Part shown: in pieces, positions 46,961 through 58,500 of the stretch
Layout: each line of letters starts with the position of its first letter
How positions within the stretch are numbered: position 1 is the stretch's first letter
NCBI GenBank assembly: GCA_002633005.1
Contig: NMRA01000146.1
Span: forward strand, 307,981-371,980
DNA from: Phoronis australis
Taxonomy: Eukaryota; Phoronida; Phoronidae
Reading direction: 5' to 3'
DNA length: 64,000 bases
The notes under the pieces: generated by a model
What the model saw: only the letters and a program-made list of their open reading frames with translations
What the model was told of the DNA's origin: nothing
Database searches by the model: none
Position numbers and translations under genes: made by a program

Positions 46961-48516
46961 GGTGTTTCTTTGTCTTTGCTTTTCACGTACAATAGGTCTG
47001 AACGTTTCCAATTTGTGAAAACTGCCAGCGCAACATGAATGACTTGACTGAAATATCGAATTGTGAGCGTGCTATCGTTGTCACGGAAATACATGTAGTT
47101 CCACGAGCGGCTAACTAAAGTTAAGGAGAGTACGTTAACGTGCATGGACAGATTTCCACAAGTTCATCATTTACTTGTTTACAATAAACTTCATGTAACG
47201 TTGAGATACTTATTCTTTCATAGTTTGTTTTATAATCTTTATTTACTGAAAAAGTTAGATATTCGTCGGTTCCTCGCACTCCCTCAAAAACGCTTGAATC
47301 TTCCATCCACTGAAAAGCAGACGATACGATATTACTTTGCCGGGAACAACATTTATAACACTGGTAGGTCTTCATTTGATTTGGTTTGGCAGCGTTGTTT
47401 CTGTCTTTGGCTATCTTGATTGCACAAAACAGAAAAAAGCGAGCCAAGCTCACAGTCAGGCTAGTTGGTCCTGCAAGGTAGCTGATGTTCTATATTCAGA
47501 TCAAGTCACGCTTGAGTAGATTGCCTCGAGGGGTTGTGGGCCGTGAGTGGAAGGGGTCCTTAGGTTGGTTCTAAAATTCGTCCTCTAGAGATCAAAACGT
47601 TTTGTTTTAAAATCGAGGTCCCCTAACGCAATGGTTATCGATGAGCCGAAGTTATCTGTTTTGTTGACCCGTGACGACCCAAAATCATTTTCTTCTGTCT
47701 GGCAATCTGATGTACACGTACATGTTAATGTAACTACCTTATGAAAATTGATTGATTCATCAATGATTTTGGAGTGCAGGCTAGAAGCTAATAAAACTAA
47801 AAGCAAATTTACGAAGCATTAGTGAACTTAAATGCAGACTGGAATTGGAAAGCATATTTTTTCCGATTCCAACCGCAAACTTCACGGAATGAGTTTTGAA
47901 GCCTCTAAGACAATGTCATTATCGTAAAAATTGACGTAGGTTCGTGAAATTCTGCCAAATGTATACGAGAGGGGGGCAGAGCAGCCACCTTAAAAGCGAG
48001 TCTGCAATAAAGGGAAATGTCTCCAAACTCCATGTTGGCCATAATGGAATGAAAGTTGACATTAGACTCTTGGTTTCTGATATTTTCGCTCATTCTAATT
48101 TCAAGGTGATGCAATTTCTCCTGATTTTGCTGCCTAACGTTACATTTACATCCCCTAAATAAGATTTGTGTCAGTAAATTACATCTTTTGGAAGAGTAAC
48201 AAAGTGGATTCCATAAAAACGTCTCCCTAAGGTTCAAAACCAAACACTTATCAAGTAAATGTGCTACTTAACCTGGTCCAAAATGACCCTCATTGGTGAA
48301 ATTTGTTGAAACATGAATGCGCAACCAATTGAACAGTCCGCAGCACTATTCCCAACCAGCAAAGTCAGCACGGGAGGGTGCGTCATTGGCGCCGGCCAGA
48401 AGCGGTGGTGTTGGCGAACTTGGTGGCTATAGGTGAATCTCATATTTTGGACAAAGTTGGGTTTTACGACCTAACAGTAGTGTCTATCGCACTACGGGAC
48501 CTCTTAAAGTACTCAC
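46961..48516 (-). other. Intron between two A-type Ig exons
   Basis: No exon recognised. Short frames on both strands have no domain similarity. Confidence 0.3.
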
Positions 48517-48843
48517 CGTACAAGCTTACGGTGACACGCCTTACAACAGTCTGTCCGCTAAAGCTATTTACAGCTGTACAGATTAGTGTTGATCCATGCA
48601 CGCTCCAGTCAACTGATACCACAGAAGAGAAGGTTTTAGAGCTGTTGTATGTGGTTACGTCTCTTCTTGTCGTGTAGGAAGTATTAGAGTTCGACGACGA
48701 CCAAGTAACCAAGGCATCAGGATACACATGGTCGGTTATGCAACTGATGTTATGGTTCTCATCAATCAAGGCTGTGTCATCCCCATCGTCAAGGTAGGTG
48801 AGTTGTGGTCCGAGGATTGCAAATTTCAAGTTTGTTGGTCCGG
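48517..48843 (-). CDS. Ig domain exon 6, family A
   Basis: 327 nt, phase 1 to phase 1; acceptor tttattttcag, donor gtgagt. It contains GPTNLKFAI, TYLDDGDDTALIDEN, NISCITDHVYPDALVTW, SSVVSVDWS and LICTAVNSFSGQTV. It is the most diverged family A member: SVDRS has become SVDWS, the TQQTV segment is SGQTV, and it has no minisatellite immediately after its donor. Core cysteines and the C-strand Trp are kept. Confidence 0.9.
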
Positions 48844-49241
48844 CTGAAAATAAAGATACGCTGAATTTATTAAGAGGGCACTTTACAATGTTTCATTGAC
48901 GTTTATACACCTATAGCATTGGCGACGCAGCACTGAAAAAGGTGGGGGTCTATAGCCCCCTCAGCCCCCTATGGGGCGCCGCACTTATACACTGTATGGT
49001 GATGCTTGTCTTATGTGGTCTGAATGGCTTATATGATGTCCAAAATGTCATTTCAAACGTGACAAGGTAAACAAGAACGCAAGCTTAATGCTTAGAATGA
49101 TGTTTGAGACCATTTTTCTAGTAAAGCAAACAAAGCGTTTCTCTATATTCGAGGTATTTCAAGTCTTCATTCATAATTGGTTTTACCCCGTTGATACACG
49201 TATGTTATAACATGTCATACAATGTACTAGAATGGACTCAC

Positions 49242-49577
49242 CGGCTACGTAAATTGTAATAGATGATTTAGCGGAGAGGTTCTTTAGTATTTCATTGGAA
49301 GCCGTGCACGTAATGATGACACCGTTGCTCTCCTTCGTAATGTTTAGCTTCACCGTTGTCTCATACTCTCCTTTGTTCCGTTCAACAATTGAAGAATGCG
49401 GTAGAAGAGTCTTTTGGCCTGTCAGGGGATTGGACATTGACAAAGTCATATCCACGCGGTCACTGCAGTAATCAGTCCTACATGTTATCTCAACAGATGT
49501 GCCAAGCGTTGTGACGAGAGCTTGCTTGGGTGCTTTTCTACCTCCCATTTGGTTTAACGTAACCTCGCTTGGTCCTC
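49242..49577 (-). CDS. Ig domain exon 5, family B
   Basis: 336 nt, phase 1 to phase 1; acceptor cacttacag, donor gtgagt. It contains LNQMGGRKAP, SVEITCRTDYCSDRVDM, SNPLTGQ, VKLNITKES and VIITCTASNEILKNLSAKSS. It keeps the family B extra cysteine. The RWGP motif of the other B members is RKAP here. Its first 73 nt and upstream intron are repeated at 49984-50189, see the haplotype note there. Confidence 0.9.
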
Positions 49578-49791
49578 CTGTAAGTGAGATAAAATCCGAT
49601 ACAAGAATGCAGCTGGTCGCACAGAGATAGTTTGATTAGCGGCACCGGCCATTGTTCCGTTGTTACCTGAATACCAAAGATAATGACAAGCATTTACAAG
49701 GCTCGCGCTAGAAACATTTTCCCGTGTGGATTGCATGACTACAGTTGTACGCTTTTATCAAGAATTGTTACAGGGATGAAAAGAAGATTAC

Positions 49792-49982
49792 CTGAAACTT
49801 GCATAATGAATGATGTGCTAGCTTGTATATTTCCATCCTCGGAATTTTCAGCCCAGCACGTAAATTTCCCGTTGTTATAATCCGAGAGAGGATAAAACTC
49901 TGTGGTACCACTATATGTGTTCCCCACTGATGGTACAGGAGGCAGCTCTTCGCGCCACGCGTAAGCACCGGTAGTTAACTTG
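49792..49982 (-). pseudogene. Partial family C Ig exon (duplicate of part of 52422-52757)
   Basis: It carries the C-terminal part of Ig exon 4, from CKLTTGAYAWREE through FTCWAENSEDG to the donor, and is cut at the n. The B-strand cysteine is missing, so it cannot fold as an Ig domain. Most likely an assembly duplicate. Confidence 0.7.
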
Positions 49983-49983
49983 N

Positions 49984-50056
49984 AGCGTTGTGACGAGAGC
50001 TTGCTTGGGTGCCTTTCTACCTCCCATTTGGTTTAACGTAACCTCGCTTGGTCCTC
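49984..50056 (-). pseudogene. Partial family B Ig exon (duplicate of the start of 49242-49577)
   Basis: It holds the acceptor and the first 73 nt of a B exon and is then cut at the n. If expressed together with the partial C exon it would make a chimera lacking the B-strand cysteine. Confidence 0.7.
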
Positions 50057-50189
50057 CTGTAAGTGAGATCAAATCCGATACAAGAATGCAGCTGGTCGCA
50101 CAGAGATAGTTTGATTAGCGGCACCGGCCATTGCTCCGTTGTTACATGTAAACCAAAGATAATGACAAGCATTTACAAGGCTCGCGCTA

Positions 50190-52338
50190 ACCGCTCGCCA
50201 GTTCGTCATTGGCGATTTCTGAGCGGAACTGACCATGGTACATTTAAGACCATTCGCTAACTTGACCGCTTTTTTGCTTGACAATAAGAATTCATTTCTG
50301 GAAACCTACTCGCGTGTCGGCTCAAGGTTCCCTCGAATAAAGTCGCGCCGCAAACGACATTTTTACTTCGATTCCCAGGTTTAAAATAGCGAACGAATGT
50401 CCCATGATCCGTGTTCGTCATTCCCCTGTGAATATCTCATTGGTCAGGTCTACTTCGACGGCGACCGAAAGAAAGCAATAAATTTTATATTCACTACTCT
50501 TCACGAGTTTTATTTCGCAAGCCACAAGTTATGCTAATGTTTTTGGACCTAAATGTCTTGCTCATCAAACTGCCTACGATGCCGGTGCATCTCTAATCAA
50601 ATTTTTAGGTCGAAATCAATGAAATGCGTAACCAGGAAATAGAGGTAACCACTATCCATTTTTTGGGTCAGCATCAATGAAATGCCCATGTGGCCGGAGT
50701 AACCCGGGGTTAGGGGGGACCTCTACCCATTTTGGTCAACATCGTGTCCATGTGGCAGGTATAAGCCCGCCGTAACCCGGGCATAAGGGGAAAGTGATTG
50801 GCTAATGATTTTTTGAAATTGGCTAAAGTTTTCAGAGGCTTTAGCCATTTTGGTTACTACCTTTAAACATCTAGCACGAGCCTAGACTTTATCGGAAGCC
50901 GTGTGATGTACACCCAAGGTATTATACCCATGCAACCTCTATCGTTGTATCCGGGAAAACGTAGGAAAACAATTAATGCGTCCAATAGGCGGGAACCATG
51001 CAATCAGCTTACATCTGCTGGAGCGTTCTCGCAATTTAAATTTAAAAATACTTTGCGACCTGCATAACACATCATCTGCCATGGGTGACAATACATATCA
51101 GCAGGAAATGCCTTCCTGATATAACGTATTTTCAATCACAACAGTATTTTATCAAGTGCTGCCACCTGGTTACTTATCTACATGAACTTCCCCGTGGTGT
51201 ACGTGCATCCCCAAAAATAACGATATACGAATCGGTGTGTTATTCATCAGGTGTCTGCGTATCTAGGACGGCAAGATGAGGCGATCACAAAGCGTACGTT
51301 TGCAATAGCTGAAAAACATCTATAACAAGCCCTTAAAACCTTTATCATCTTCTCATTGTGGCCCATTTACACGCATCATGCTGTTCCCTGTCGTACGACA
51401 CGCCCTCGTCTAAACTCAATGCGCCTTCGTCCGAAATAATAGTCGCCAAATTCGCTCAAGATTTCCACATACATCAACTTGTTCCAATTGTATTGAATAA
51501 TCAACAACATCTACGATTTTACGTGGAATGTCAAGTTTTACACAAGTGATGGTTTAAACAGGCGATCAGCGAGATTTTGTTGAAAAGGAAACCAAACGAT
51601 TCTAGTCCATATTCACTTCAAATAGAAATGATGGGTTAACTGCAAAATTTACACTCTAACAGCAATTCGGATGACTTCATGTTACCGTTGTTATCAAAGT
51701 GAATTCTGGGAAAGTTTTAACCTGTTGATCATCCTCTGACATCACTGAAAACTGCGGGTCACCTAATGTCATGCTTACCTTAAACGAGAGTTTAGCGAAT
51801 AAATATATTTGACCACGTTCTCCGACCATTCTAACAAAATTTTTTAAGGCACAAGAAATATACAAACGTATGCACCAAGGTTGGATCTTTTACGTGTAGA
51901 CCAACGGAAGTTACAATACGAAGTATAATGTCAAATATACATGCAAACTCGACGAATACACACACAAAACTTTCCGAGATATATCCAACATACATGTATG
52001 TTGCCGTGTTACTATATGACGTCATGTGTATACCAAGTACGTCACCCAAGTCGGGTAATCGACAAGACTAGGCTATCTGTGAGAGTGTTGAAGAACCAAT
52101 AACTTTTTATGTCGTAAGAAATTGATCAGAATTTTCAGTTTGTGAAATATGCAATTTAAAGCACTGAACAATTCAATAATGACAATGCTTTTGGGAATCT
52201 TAGGAACAATCGATTCGGCAATATAAACATTGTAACATTCCCTGAACAGTTGTGTAGCAGTGCGTCATTTTAGCTTCAATGGAATTCTAAGTATCTAGGT
52301 GTATTTTCGTGTCTTAGCTTCTGGACTGTAAATAGTAA
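50190..52338. other. 2.15-kb segment apparently present in only one haplotype
   Basis: No domain, TIR or transposase was recognised. Two loosely repeated blocks with acccattttggtca and gtaacccggg occur at about 50640-50790. Its borders (gcta before, aata after) share only ta, so either a deletion or a TA-target insertion would fit. Confidence 0.45.
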
Positions 52339-52421
52339 TAGAAACATTTTCCCGTGTGGATTGCATGACTACAGTTGTACGCTTTTATCAAGAATTGTTA
52401 CAGGGATGAAAAGAAGATTAC

Positions 52422-52757
52422 CTGAAACTTGCATAATGAATGATGTGCTAGCTTGTATATTTCCATCCTCGGAATTTTCAGCCCAGCACGTAAATTTCCC
52501 GTTGTTATAATCCGAGAGAGGATAAAACTCTGTGGTACCACTATATGTGTTCCCCACTGATGGTACAGGAGGCAGCTCTTCGCGCCACGCGTAAGCACCG
52601 GTAGTTAACTTGCAGGTTATGTTCGCACTCGGTTTAACTTCATCAGTGACGCAATGGATTGTGAAGTTGATTCCTTTCTGCACCACACAAATCGTGTCGT
52701 AGCCTGTAGAACAGTTGTATATTCCATCTAACTTACACTTCAGCAACCTAGGTCCAT
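52422..52757 (-). CDS. Ig domain exon 4, family C
   Basis: 336 nt, phase 1 to phase 1; acceptor atattgcag, donor gtaatctt. It contains GPRLLKCKLDGIYNCS, TICVVQKG, FTIHCVTDEVKPSANITC, GNTYSGTTEFYPLS and KFTCWAENSEDG, then IMQVSG. It shares with 39643-39978 the two extra N-terminal cysteines and adds two more, in LLKCKL and NITCKL. Those could pair with each other, giving up to three disulfides. Part of it is duplicated at 49792-49982. Confidence 0.9.
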
Positions 52758-53435
52758 CTGCAATATTAGTTTTATTTAGGCGAATGTCAAATCCTTTACG
52801 TAATACAAACTATTATGTTGCCAATTCGTCTCTTTTGGAACATTTAAACCTAGCTACACACTATGAGGACTTCAAAATCACCACTTGCTCTCTGTATTAC
52901 AATTACTTTCCTGCATAACGATTTTGAGACGTATGGCTGAGGGATTCTCAGAGAAATTTTCTTAATAGTTGTAGTTTGATCCCTCAGTTTTCTCATCAGG
53001 TTGTTAGAGTGTAGATTTAGATTAGGGTACCACGAGGTCTCTCAAAGCCAGTTGGGTGTCATTCATGCTTTTCTGAAGGAGGTTAAAAATGGGGTATATT
53101 TGGGTAAATGGAGACCGATCTCCTTGATAAATACTTCTAACAAAGGTATTACTGTGTATTTCCCGAGCTTATGATAGATTCGTCGACTAGCAAGATTCAA
53201 ACAGGTGTACTAAAGTCACAGTTCATACTTGCAAGACAAAAACTATTCATATTTTTATGCGTTACAATGACAGGTATAATGTTCCATGGGCTTGTTTCAT
53301 GAAAAAGTGACTTCAGTCTTAAACCAGAAATTTGATCTTACACTCTACACAACAACTCATGAAAATTGCAAAATTATTGGCACCACGTGTCTGATAGTTT
53401 GTCCAACACCACTCTTAACAATTCAAACATCAAAA

Positions 53436-53640
53436 CCTAGGTCCATCTGCAGCATCAGTGTCATTAGGAGAAATGTTGAATCCTTCTTGTAATACCAGGC
53501 GCATAGTTAGCCATGTTTGGTTTGACCACACAAATCATATCACATTATTTGAAGTTGACGAAGTTAGGCGTTTATGTGTGGTTGCCGTGGTTCACCAAAA
53601 TGAGTGACATTGGTTGTATACCAAATGTGTCAAGTATTGC
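53436..53640 (-). pseudogene. Remnant of a lost family C Ig exon with its upstream intron
   Basis: The segment cctaggtccatctgcagc repeats the acceptor and first dozen bases of the C-type exon. The adjoining intron sequence then follows 39979-40170 (gcatagttagccatg, gttgccgtggttcacc, aaatgtgtc). The rest of the exon is missing. This marks a third family C position that has been deleted down to its splice site. Confidence 0.55.
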
Positions 53641-54034
53641 TTACACCTGAGTTCTGAGGCTTAAGGTGGAACTTGCACGATAATTCCATATCTCTTGTTT
53701 GGTCACATTTGTTAGAAGCACAGAGTATCGAGACGATGTGACTATGGGGTACGTTGAAATTTGCCAGATATATTTAAGAACGAGTTTCGTGTAGAAAATG
53801 ATCTGCCGTAAATTGTGCAACAATGTCCAGTAAATATTATTACGCAGTGTTTTGGAATAACACTGCATGACGCGGACTATGTGAACCCAAAGTACTACAT
53901 TTGTGCAAAGGTGCAGAATTTTTCGTTTTAAGATCTACAGGTACAACTGCAGTATGTTTAGCGTAGATGTACATATAGCTATGTGGTTTGGTTCGTGCTA
54001 AACGTTACCATGGTTAGGGGCATGCAAGTACTTT

Positions 54035-54295
54035 TACGATACCTATAGTGATATGCGAAGAATGTTTCCTACAGTGGAAACAGAAGTACGCTCCCAAAAG
54101 TGACACCTGAAGTAAGCTCGCTAACGTGATATCTAAAGTACGTTCTCTAGAGACACATCTGAAGTTTATTCCCTGCAGTGATATCCGAAGTTTCTTCTCT
54201 ACAGTGATACCTGAAGAGTGCCCCCTGCAGAGAAATGTTAAGTGCGCTCTCTTCATTGTTACCTGAAGTACTCAATGATATCTGAACTATGCCTT
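54035..54295 (-). repeat. Minisatellite next to an A-type Ig exon
   Basis: Eight or so units of 28-32 bp with cagtgatat-ctgaagt cores. It is very similar in order and content to the end of the array at 62740-63215 (both contain ctctagagacacatctgaag and ttattccct). Confidence 0.75.
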
Positions 54296-54408
54296 CGACT
54301 TTGGAATACATTGCCTTTGCTTTTCTCGTGGGATCAGTGTTAAAATCTCAACATGTGTAATAACTGTCACCACTGCACAAAAGTATAGTTTCATGAAAAC
54401 GTACTCAC

Positions 54409-54729
54409 AGAATACGGCTGCGGTAAGTTGTCTAGTAACAGTCTGTTGAGTCAAATTATTTACAGCAGTGCAGCTAAGGTTCGTTCCATCTATGCTCCGG
54501 TCTACTGATAAGACTGAAGAGTAGCTTGTAGAGCCGTTGATTGTGTAGGAAGTTGAGCGGTAGGCAGTAGTCAAATTGGACGACAACCAAGTCAAAGAAG
54601 CAGCAGGATACACGTGGTCGGTAATGCAACTGATGTTACTGTTCTCAGCAATCGACATTTTGTCCGTCCTATCGTTAATGTACGTGAGACTTGGGCTAAA
54701 AATTGCAAATGTCAATCTTGTAGGTCCAC
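54409..54729 (-). CDS. Ig domain exon 3, family A
   Basis: 321 nt, phase 1 to phase 1; acceptor cttattttcag, donor gtgagt. It contains GPTRLTFAIFSPSLTYIND, SIAENSNISCITDHVYPAA, LTWLSSNLTT, NGSTSYSSVLSVDRSIDG and LSCTAVNNLTQQTV. It is the closest sibling of 63321-63641, differing at roughly 12-14 residues by eye. The similarity continues into both flanking introns, so the two come from one recent segmental duplication. Confidence 0.9.
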
Positions 54730-54894
54730 CTGAAAATAAGGGGAAATGTTGCTTGCATCACCCTTATCTAAGAGGCTGCAATTTGTAATGAGACAAAATC
54801 AGAAATATACACACTTGACTTCGGAAGTGAAACAAGGCATGTTTTAATAGAAATTTGGTTTTTGCTCTGATAAAACTGCTATGTTAACGTTTTA

Positions 54895-54990
54895 CAGGTT
54901 ATTGGGATTGGCCAGTATTAAAGCATTGCCTACAATTAGCCAATCGTAAGGCATTGCCTACGATTAGACAATCATAAAGCACGTGATCGC
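54895..54990 (+). repeat. Short tandem repeat attggccaatcgtaaagcattgcct type
   Basis: Three imperfect units of about 28 bp around CCAAT-like cores. The same array occurs at 63800-63885 in the partner segment of the duplication. Confidence 0.6.
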
Positions 54991-55024
54991 ACGCCTTAGA
55001 ATGAACATTCATTACTTCCAAAAT

Positions 55025-55300
55025 TACAGTGGCGGGATTAGGGTCCCGATTTTTTGAGAACGTACACTTTTTAACACAAAACAAACGTAGGAACAAAAAA
55101 GCATTGCACCGGTGGTCTCAACGGGGTCTGAGACCCCCACGTCTAACCACGCGCACGCACACAGAACTGTTAAATCCCGATCCTGTACTGCCGCATGTTA
55201 ATTACCGGGGTTAGTTAATAAACTCAATATTTCCTCACGCTCTTGCTGTATTATTTTTTGCGACAGCCAAAGGGCCCCTCCCCCCCGCCAATCCGCCTAC
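55025..55300. mobile_element. Possible MITE with cagtggcgga-type ends
   Basis: The left end reads cagtggcgggattaggg, and the right end, read on the other strand, ggcggattggcggggg. The ggcggat(t)-g core thus forms a short inverted pair across about 275 bp. A similar left end occurs at 63948 in the duplicated segment. No coding capacity. Confidence 0.35.
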
Positions 55301-55349
55301 ACCGTCTTGATAAACAAACTCGTTGGTTTGTAATTTACATGTTTACGTA

Positions 55350-56070
55350 TCTACGAAAACTGATAGATTCAAAGATGATTTTTTACAACTAGAACCTACT
55401 CTTGGACAATTTAATAATGTTTCAGAGAATTTAGTTGCAGCCTGAAGTTGGAAAGAATCTATAATTCGATCCCCAAATAGTAAAGTATGCGTAGACGGTT
55501 TTTACCTGTCTAAAATACCTCTCAAAGACATTGGTGAAATTTGGACAGCTCTCATTTACACACAATTCAAATGGCAAAAAGTTGCATTGGTTTTTGACTT
55601 GGGTACACGATTTGTCGTATAAACTTACAAAAAGGAGATCAAAAAGAGACTGTGCCATTAAATCAAGGTAACTGCATTGGTCAGGGAATCGATTGTTGAA
55701 TTCTGATTTACATATACAATGTATTTACGACAATCGATTGATCGATAGATGTTTTTGACCATTAGAAGCTAATGTTTTAAGAAATGACGATGTTTAAGAG
55801 AATTTAGTTGCAGGTTGACATTGGGAAAATTCGATCTATCACCAGATCCCGAAAGACCAAAATACACGAAACTATTTTCGTCTAGTATATGAAATAAGTC
55901 TCAAGGTTATTGGTGAATGTCGGAGAGCTCTATAAAGTGTCTAAAAATGTTCTCACAACTCAGATGACAATACATGTTTATTGACTTAGGAACTAGATTA
56001 GTGGTTTAAATTCACAAACCGTAGATTGAAAAAGAATTTTAACTCCTAAATAAACAAAATTAAAGTAACT
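55350..56070 (+). repeat. Two diverged tandem copies of a 0.35-kb unit
   Basis: Segments 55350-55680 and 55745-56060 share, in order, aattt-gttgca, a ggaaag-atct step, aaatacct/ataagtctcaa, attggtgaa, gagctct, ttgacttaggta and a closing ttaaa. Divergence is high. No coding sequence. Confidence 0.45.
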
Positions 56071-56890
56071 CGTTGCTCATTAACTTGGAAAGGTTGCTGT
56101 CTTTAAACTTCCTCGATGTTATTGTTTTGAGCAGTGTTGCGCACTGATTTTTTGTTCTTCAAAACTGAATCGGTGGCGTGCCATTCCCGTGCTTACTGAA
56201 CAGATGAAGCACATCATGACTGACGCTTCCACGTTAGAAATAAAATGTTAACAGTGATCCGCTTGAACTGTATTTTAACTCAAAGCGTTCAGTGTCTACA
56301 TGTATATGTACATTTTGGGACTCACGCTGTATCATTCTCCCCAGCCACCAGAAACTGGAATACCGCACTTGTTTCAACAAGGGGTTTTGAAACAGTCCCA
56401 AAGGCACTAAAACAGGGACATGGGGACGTCACCTTTTCAAAGTAATCATTCAAAGAATGACCATAAAAAATGAAGTTTTACCGAGACTGGATCACAATAA
56501 ACAGAATATTGAACTTAGAGCCTGCCCCGACGGACAGCTAAGAGCCAATTTGTCTGCCTCTTGTGAATCATAGCTGAGATAACCAGCGACTAGCTATAGT
56601 TCATCAAATTTCACATTTTCACTGTTAGTAGAGTTCAGCTACACTTACTTGAAGCTGCTGTAAACTACCGTCAGTGCCCTGGCTCTAGGCCCATACTTAC
56701 TCTCCGTGAAACTTTGTTGGTTCACGGTTAGTCAGCTCCTGATGGCTGCATCCCCGGGAGACTCGGTACAAATATCTCACGGCATGATAAGCACAGGGTC
56801 GGGGCTTGGGGGCTGGTGTGGTGTCGATAAAGGGGGGGGTAGTTTGGAGAAGTCGAACTGGTTTGTGCCCCCCAATACGTTTTGTCTTAC
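56040..56890 (+). repeat. Diverged 0.8-kb repeat, copy 2
   Basis: Partner of 1735-2535 in the same orientation, with shared gaactcctgatggctgcatc-like and tttgtgcccccc segments at the right end and the aggttg...tttttgttcttca segments at the left. Confidence 0.65.
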
Positions 56891-57378
56891 TTTGGGCCTG
56901 TATTATGTGAATAAAATCACAATTGGATTACACCTATAAAACGGGGTAATACCATCTTCTCTTATCAACAGACATATGTTTAAAGACAAACGTAAATCTC
57001 GTTACAATGTAAACATTCATCACGCATTATGCAAAACACACTGTGGGAAGAAAGCCGTACGCCGTGTTTTCATAGCGCTGGGCCGTGGTTGTGATCGAGT
57101 CCGTGAGCTTATTTCCATGTACATGTGAGCCAATCGCCTTCTGAGTGTGTAAGCCGTGCTGTTTGAATCGACTACATACGACTACACGCGCATGTGCAGG
57201 CGCATGGGCATGATAATTTATGCTGGTGCTGCATATGATGCGATGAATATGATCAAAGTGGTTTAACTTGAACTCAATAAATGAAGACTTTCAGTTGGAA
57301 CATGCAAAAACGGACGTAATGAAATGGTCGTATATGTCGCACTTGTTCAATATCTAACTTGCCTCAGTTTCTACTATG

Positions 57379-57394
57379 CATATATATATATACA

Positions 57395-57434
<40 letters not shown>

Positions 57435-57436
57435 AT
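57379..57436. repeat. (TA)n microsatellite
   Basis: Almost pure TA dinucleotides interrupted once by cagtg. Confidence 0.95.
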
Positions 57437-58164
57437 AGGTGTGGAATGGTTGTTTCTCGGAATAATGTAGGGTCGTATCAACAACTCTGTGCATCGAGTA
57501 ACATATCTACAAAAATATTGATTTGAACTCAGAAAAACAGACGGGTACTGTACATTTATGGCAAAAAACGGCTTCAACAGCATAGACAAAGGAGGCTTGA
57601 TATAATATTAAGAAAAGATATTGCGGTTTTCAAAATGATCATCATCTGTTCTTTGTTTGTGCAGCTTATTTTTTCATAAAAATCTTAGGAATCGTAATCT
57701 AATAGCTTCTCATGCAAAAGCGGGAGTATTTAAACAGCTTCTAACCTCGTTTTAAAGAACAGTTTAGCATGTGTAAGTTTTATGAGCATCCAAATAACGA
57801 TTTCTGAGACATAATGTTCACAATTTGGACATTGTTATAGGGTTCTGTATATAACTTATTTTGAGTTATGACCCAATATGCCCTGTATTAAATTCGAATT
57901 GTCCTAGTCATCCCTGATCTTAGCGGCTTTAGACGGTGTAAACTACCAGGGCCTCCAAGAACCAGCCCTCTTTTTTCTGTGTACAGTTTTGTAAAGAATA
58001 AACATTTCTCCCTCATTTGATCTCTGTTCTCCCTGCAACACCCTATCATCATTACACCCTGTCCACATATACTATGGAAATTTTCGCTTCTGAAATTTGT
58101 ATGTTCTGCAAGACTTGTCTCAGTTGGGGCAGAAGTTTGAAATTTGTTCCAGGGTTATACTCAC
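57437..58164. other. Intronic stretch, nothing recognised
   Basis: AT-rich, without recognisable exons or repeats. Confidence 0.3.
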
Positions 58165-58500
58165 TTATTACTTGAATTGTAACTGAAGAGTTAGCGGACA
58201 GGTATTCTGTTCGCTTGTTGGAAGCCGTGCATATGATCTTGACATCGTGGTAGTCGTCTGTAATGTTGAGCGTCACCTTAGCGGTAAAGATTCCGCTGCT
58301 TCTTTCTTTCACTGCCGACTGTGCTAAGAGAAACCTTTGACCGAATATAGGATTGTACTTGGAAAAAGTCATATTCACGCCTTCCTTACAGTAGTCAGTA
58401 GTACATATTATCTCAACAGACTCGCCGACCTTTACGACGATAGACTTGCCAGGTCCCCAACGGCCTCCTGTCTGGTTGACTGTAGTCATGGTGGGCCCCA
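58165..58500 (-). CDS. Ig domain exon 2, family B
   Basis: 336 nt, phase 1 to phase 1; acceptor taaactaacag, donor gtgagt. It contains GPTMTTVNQTGGRWGP, SVEIICTTDYCKEGVNM, KYNPIFGQR, TLNITDDYH and KIICTASNKRTEYLSANSS. The similarity to 38186-38521 is strong over the full domain, including the second cysteine six residues after the B-strand cysteine. Core cysteines intact; no C-strand Trp. Confidence 0.9.

Larger units (their letters stand above)
49505..50189. other. Probable haplotype junction (blocks X-Y-n-X')
   Basis: Block X (49505-49710) recurs as X' (49984-50189) with roughly six differences. Block Y (49711-49982) recurs, apparently without change, at 52341-52612. A single n (49983) separates Y from X'. 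The simplest reading is two unmerged haplotypes: one in which X joins Y directly, and one in which about 2.15 kb (50190-52338) lies between them. The alternative is a true local duplication. Confidence 0.65.
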
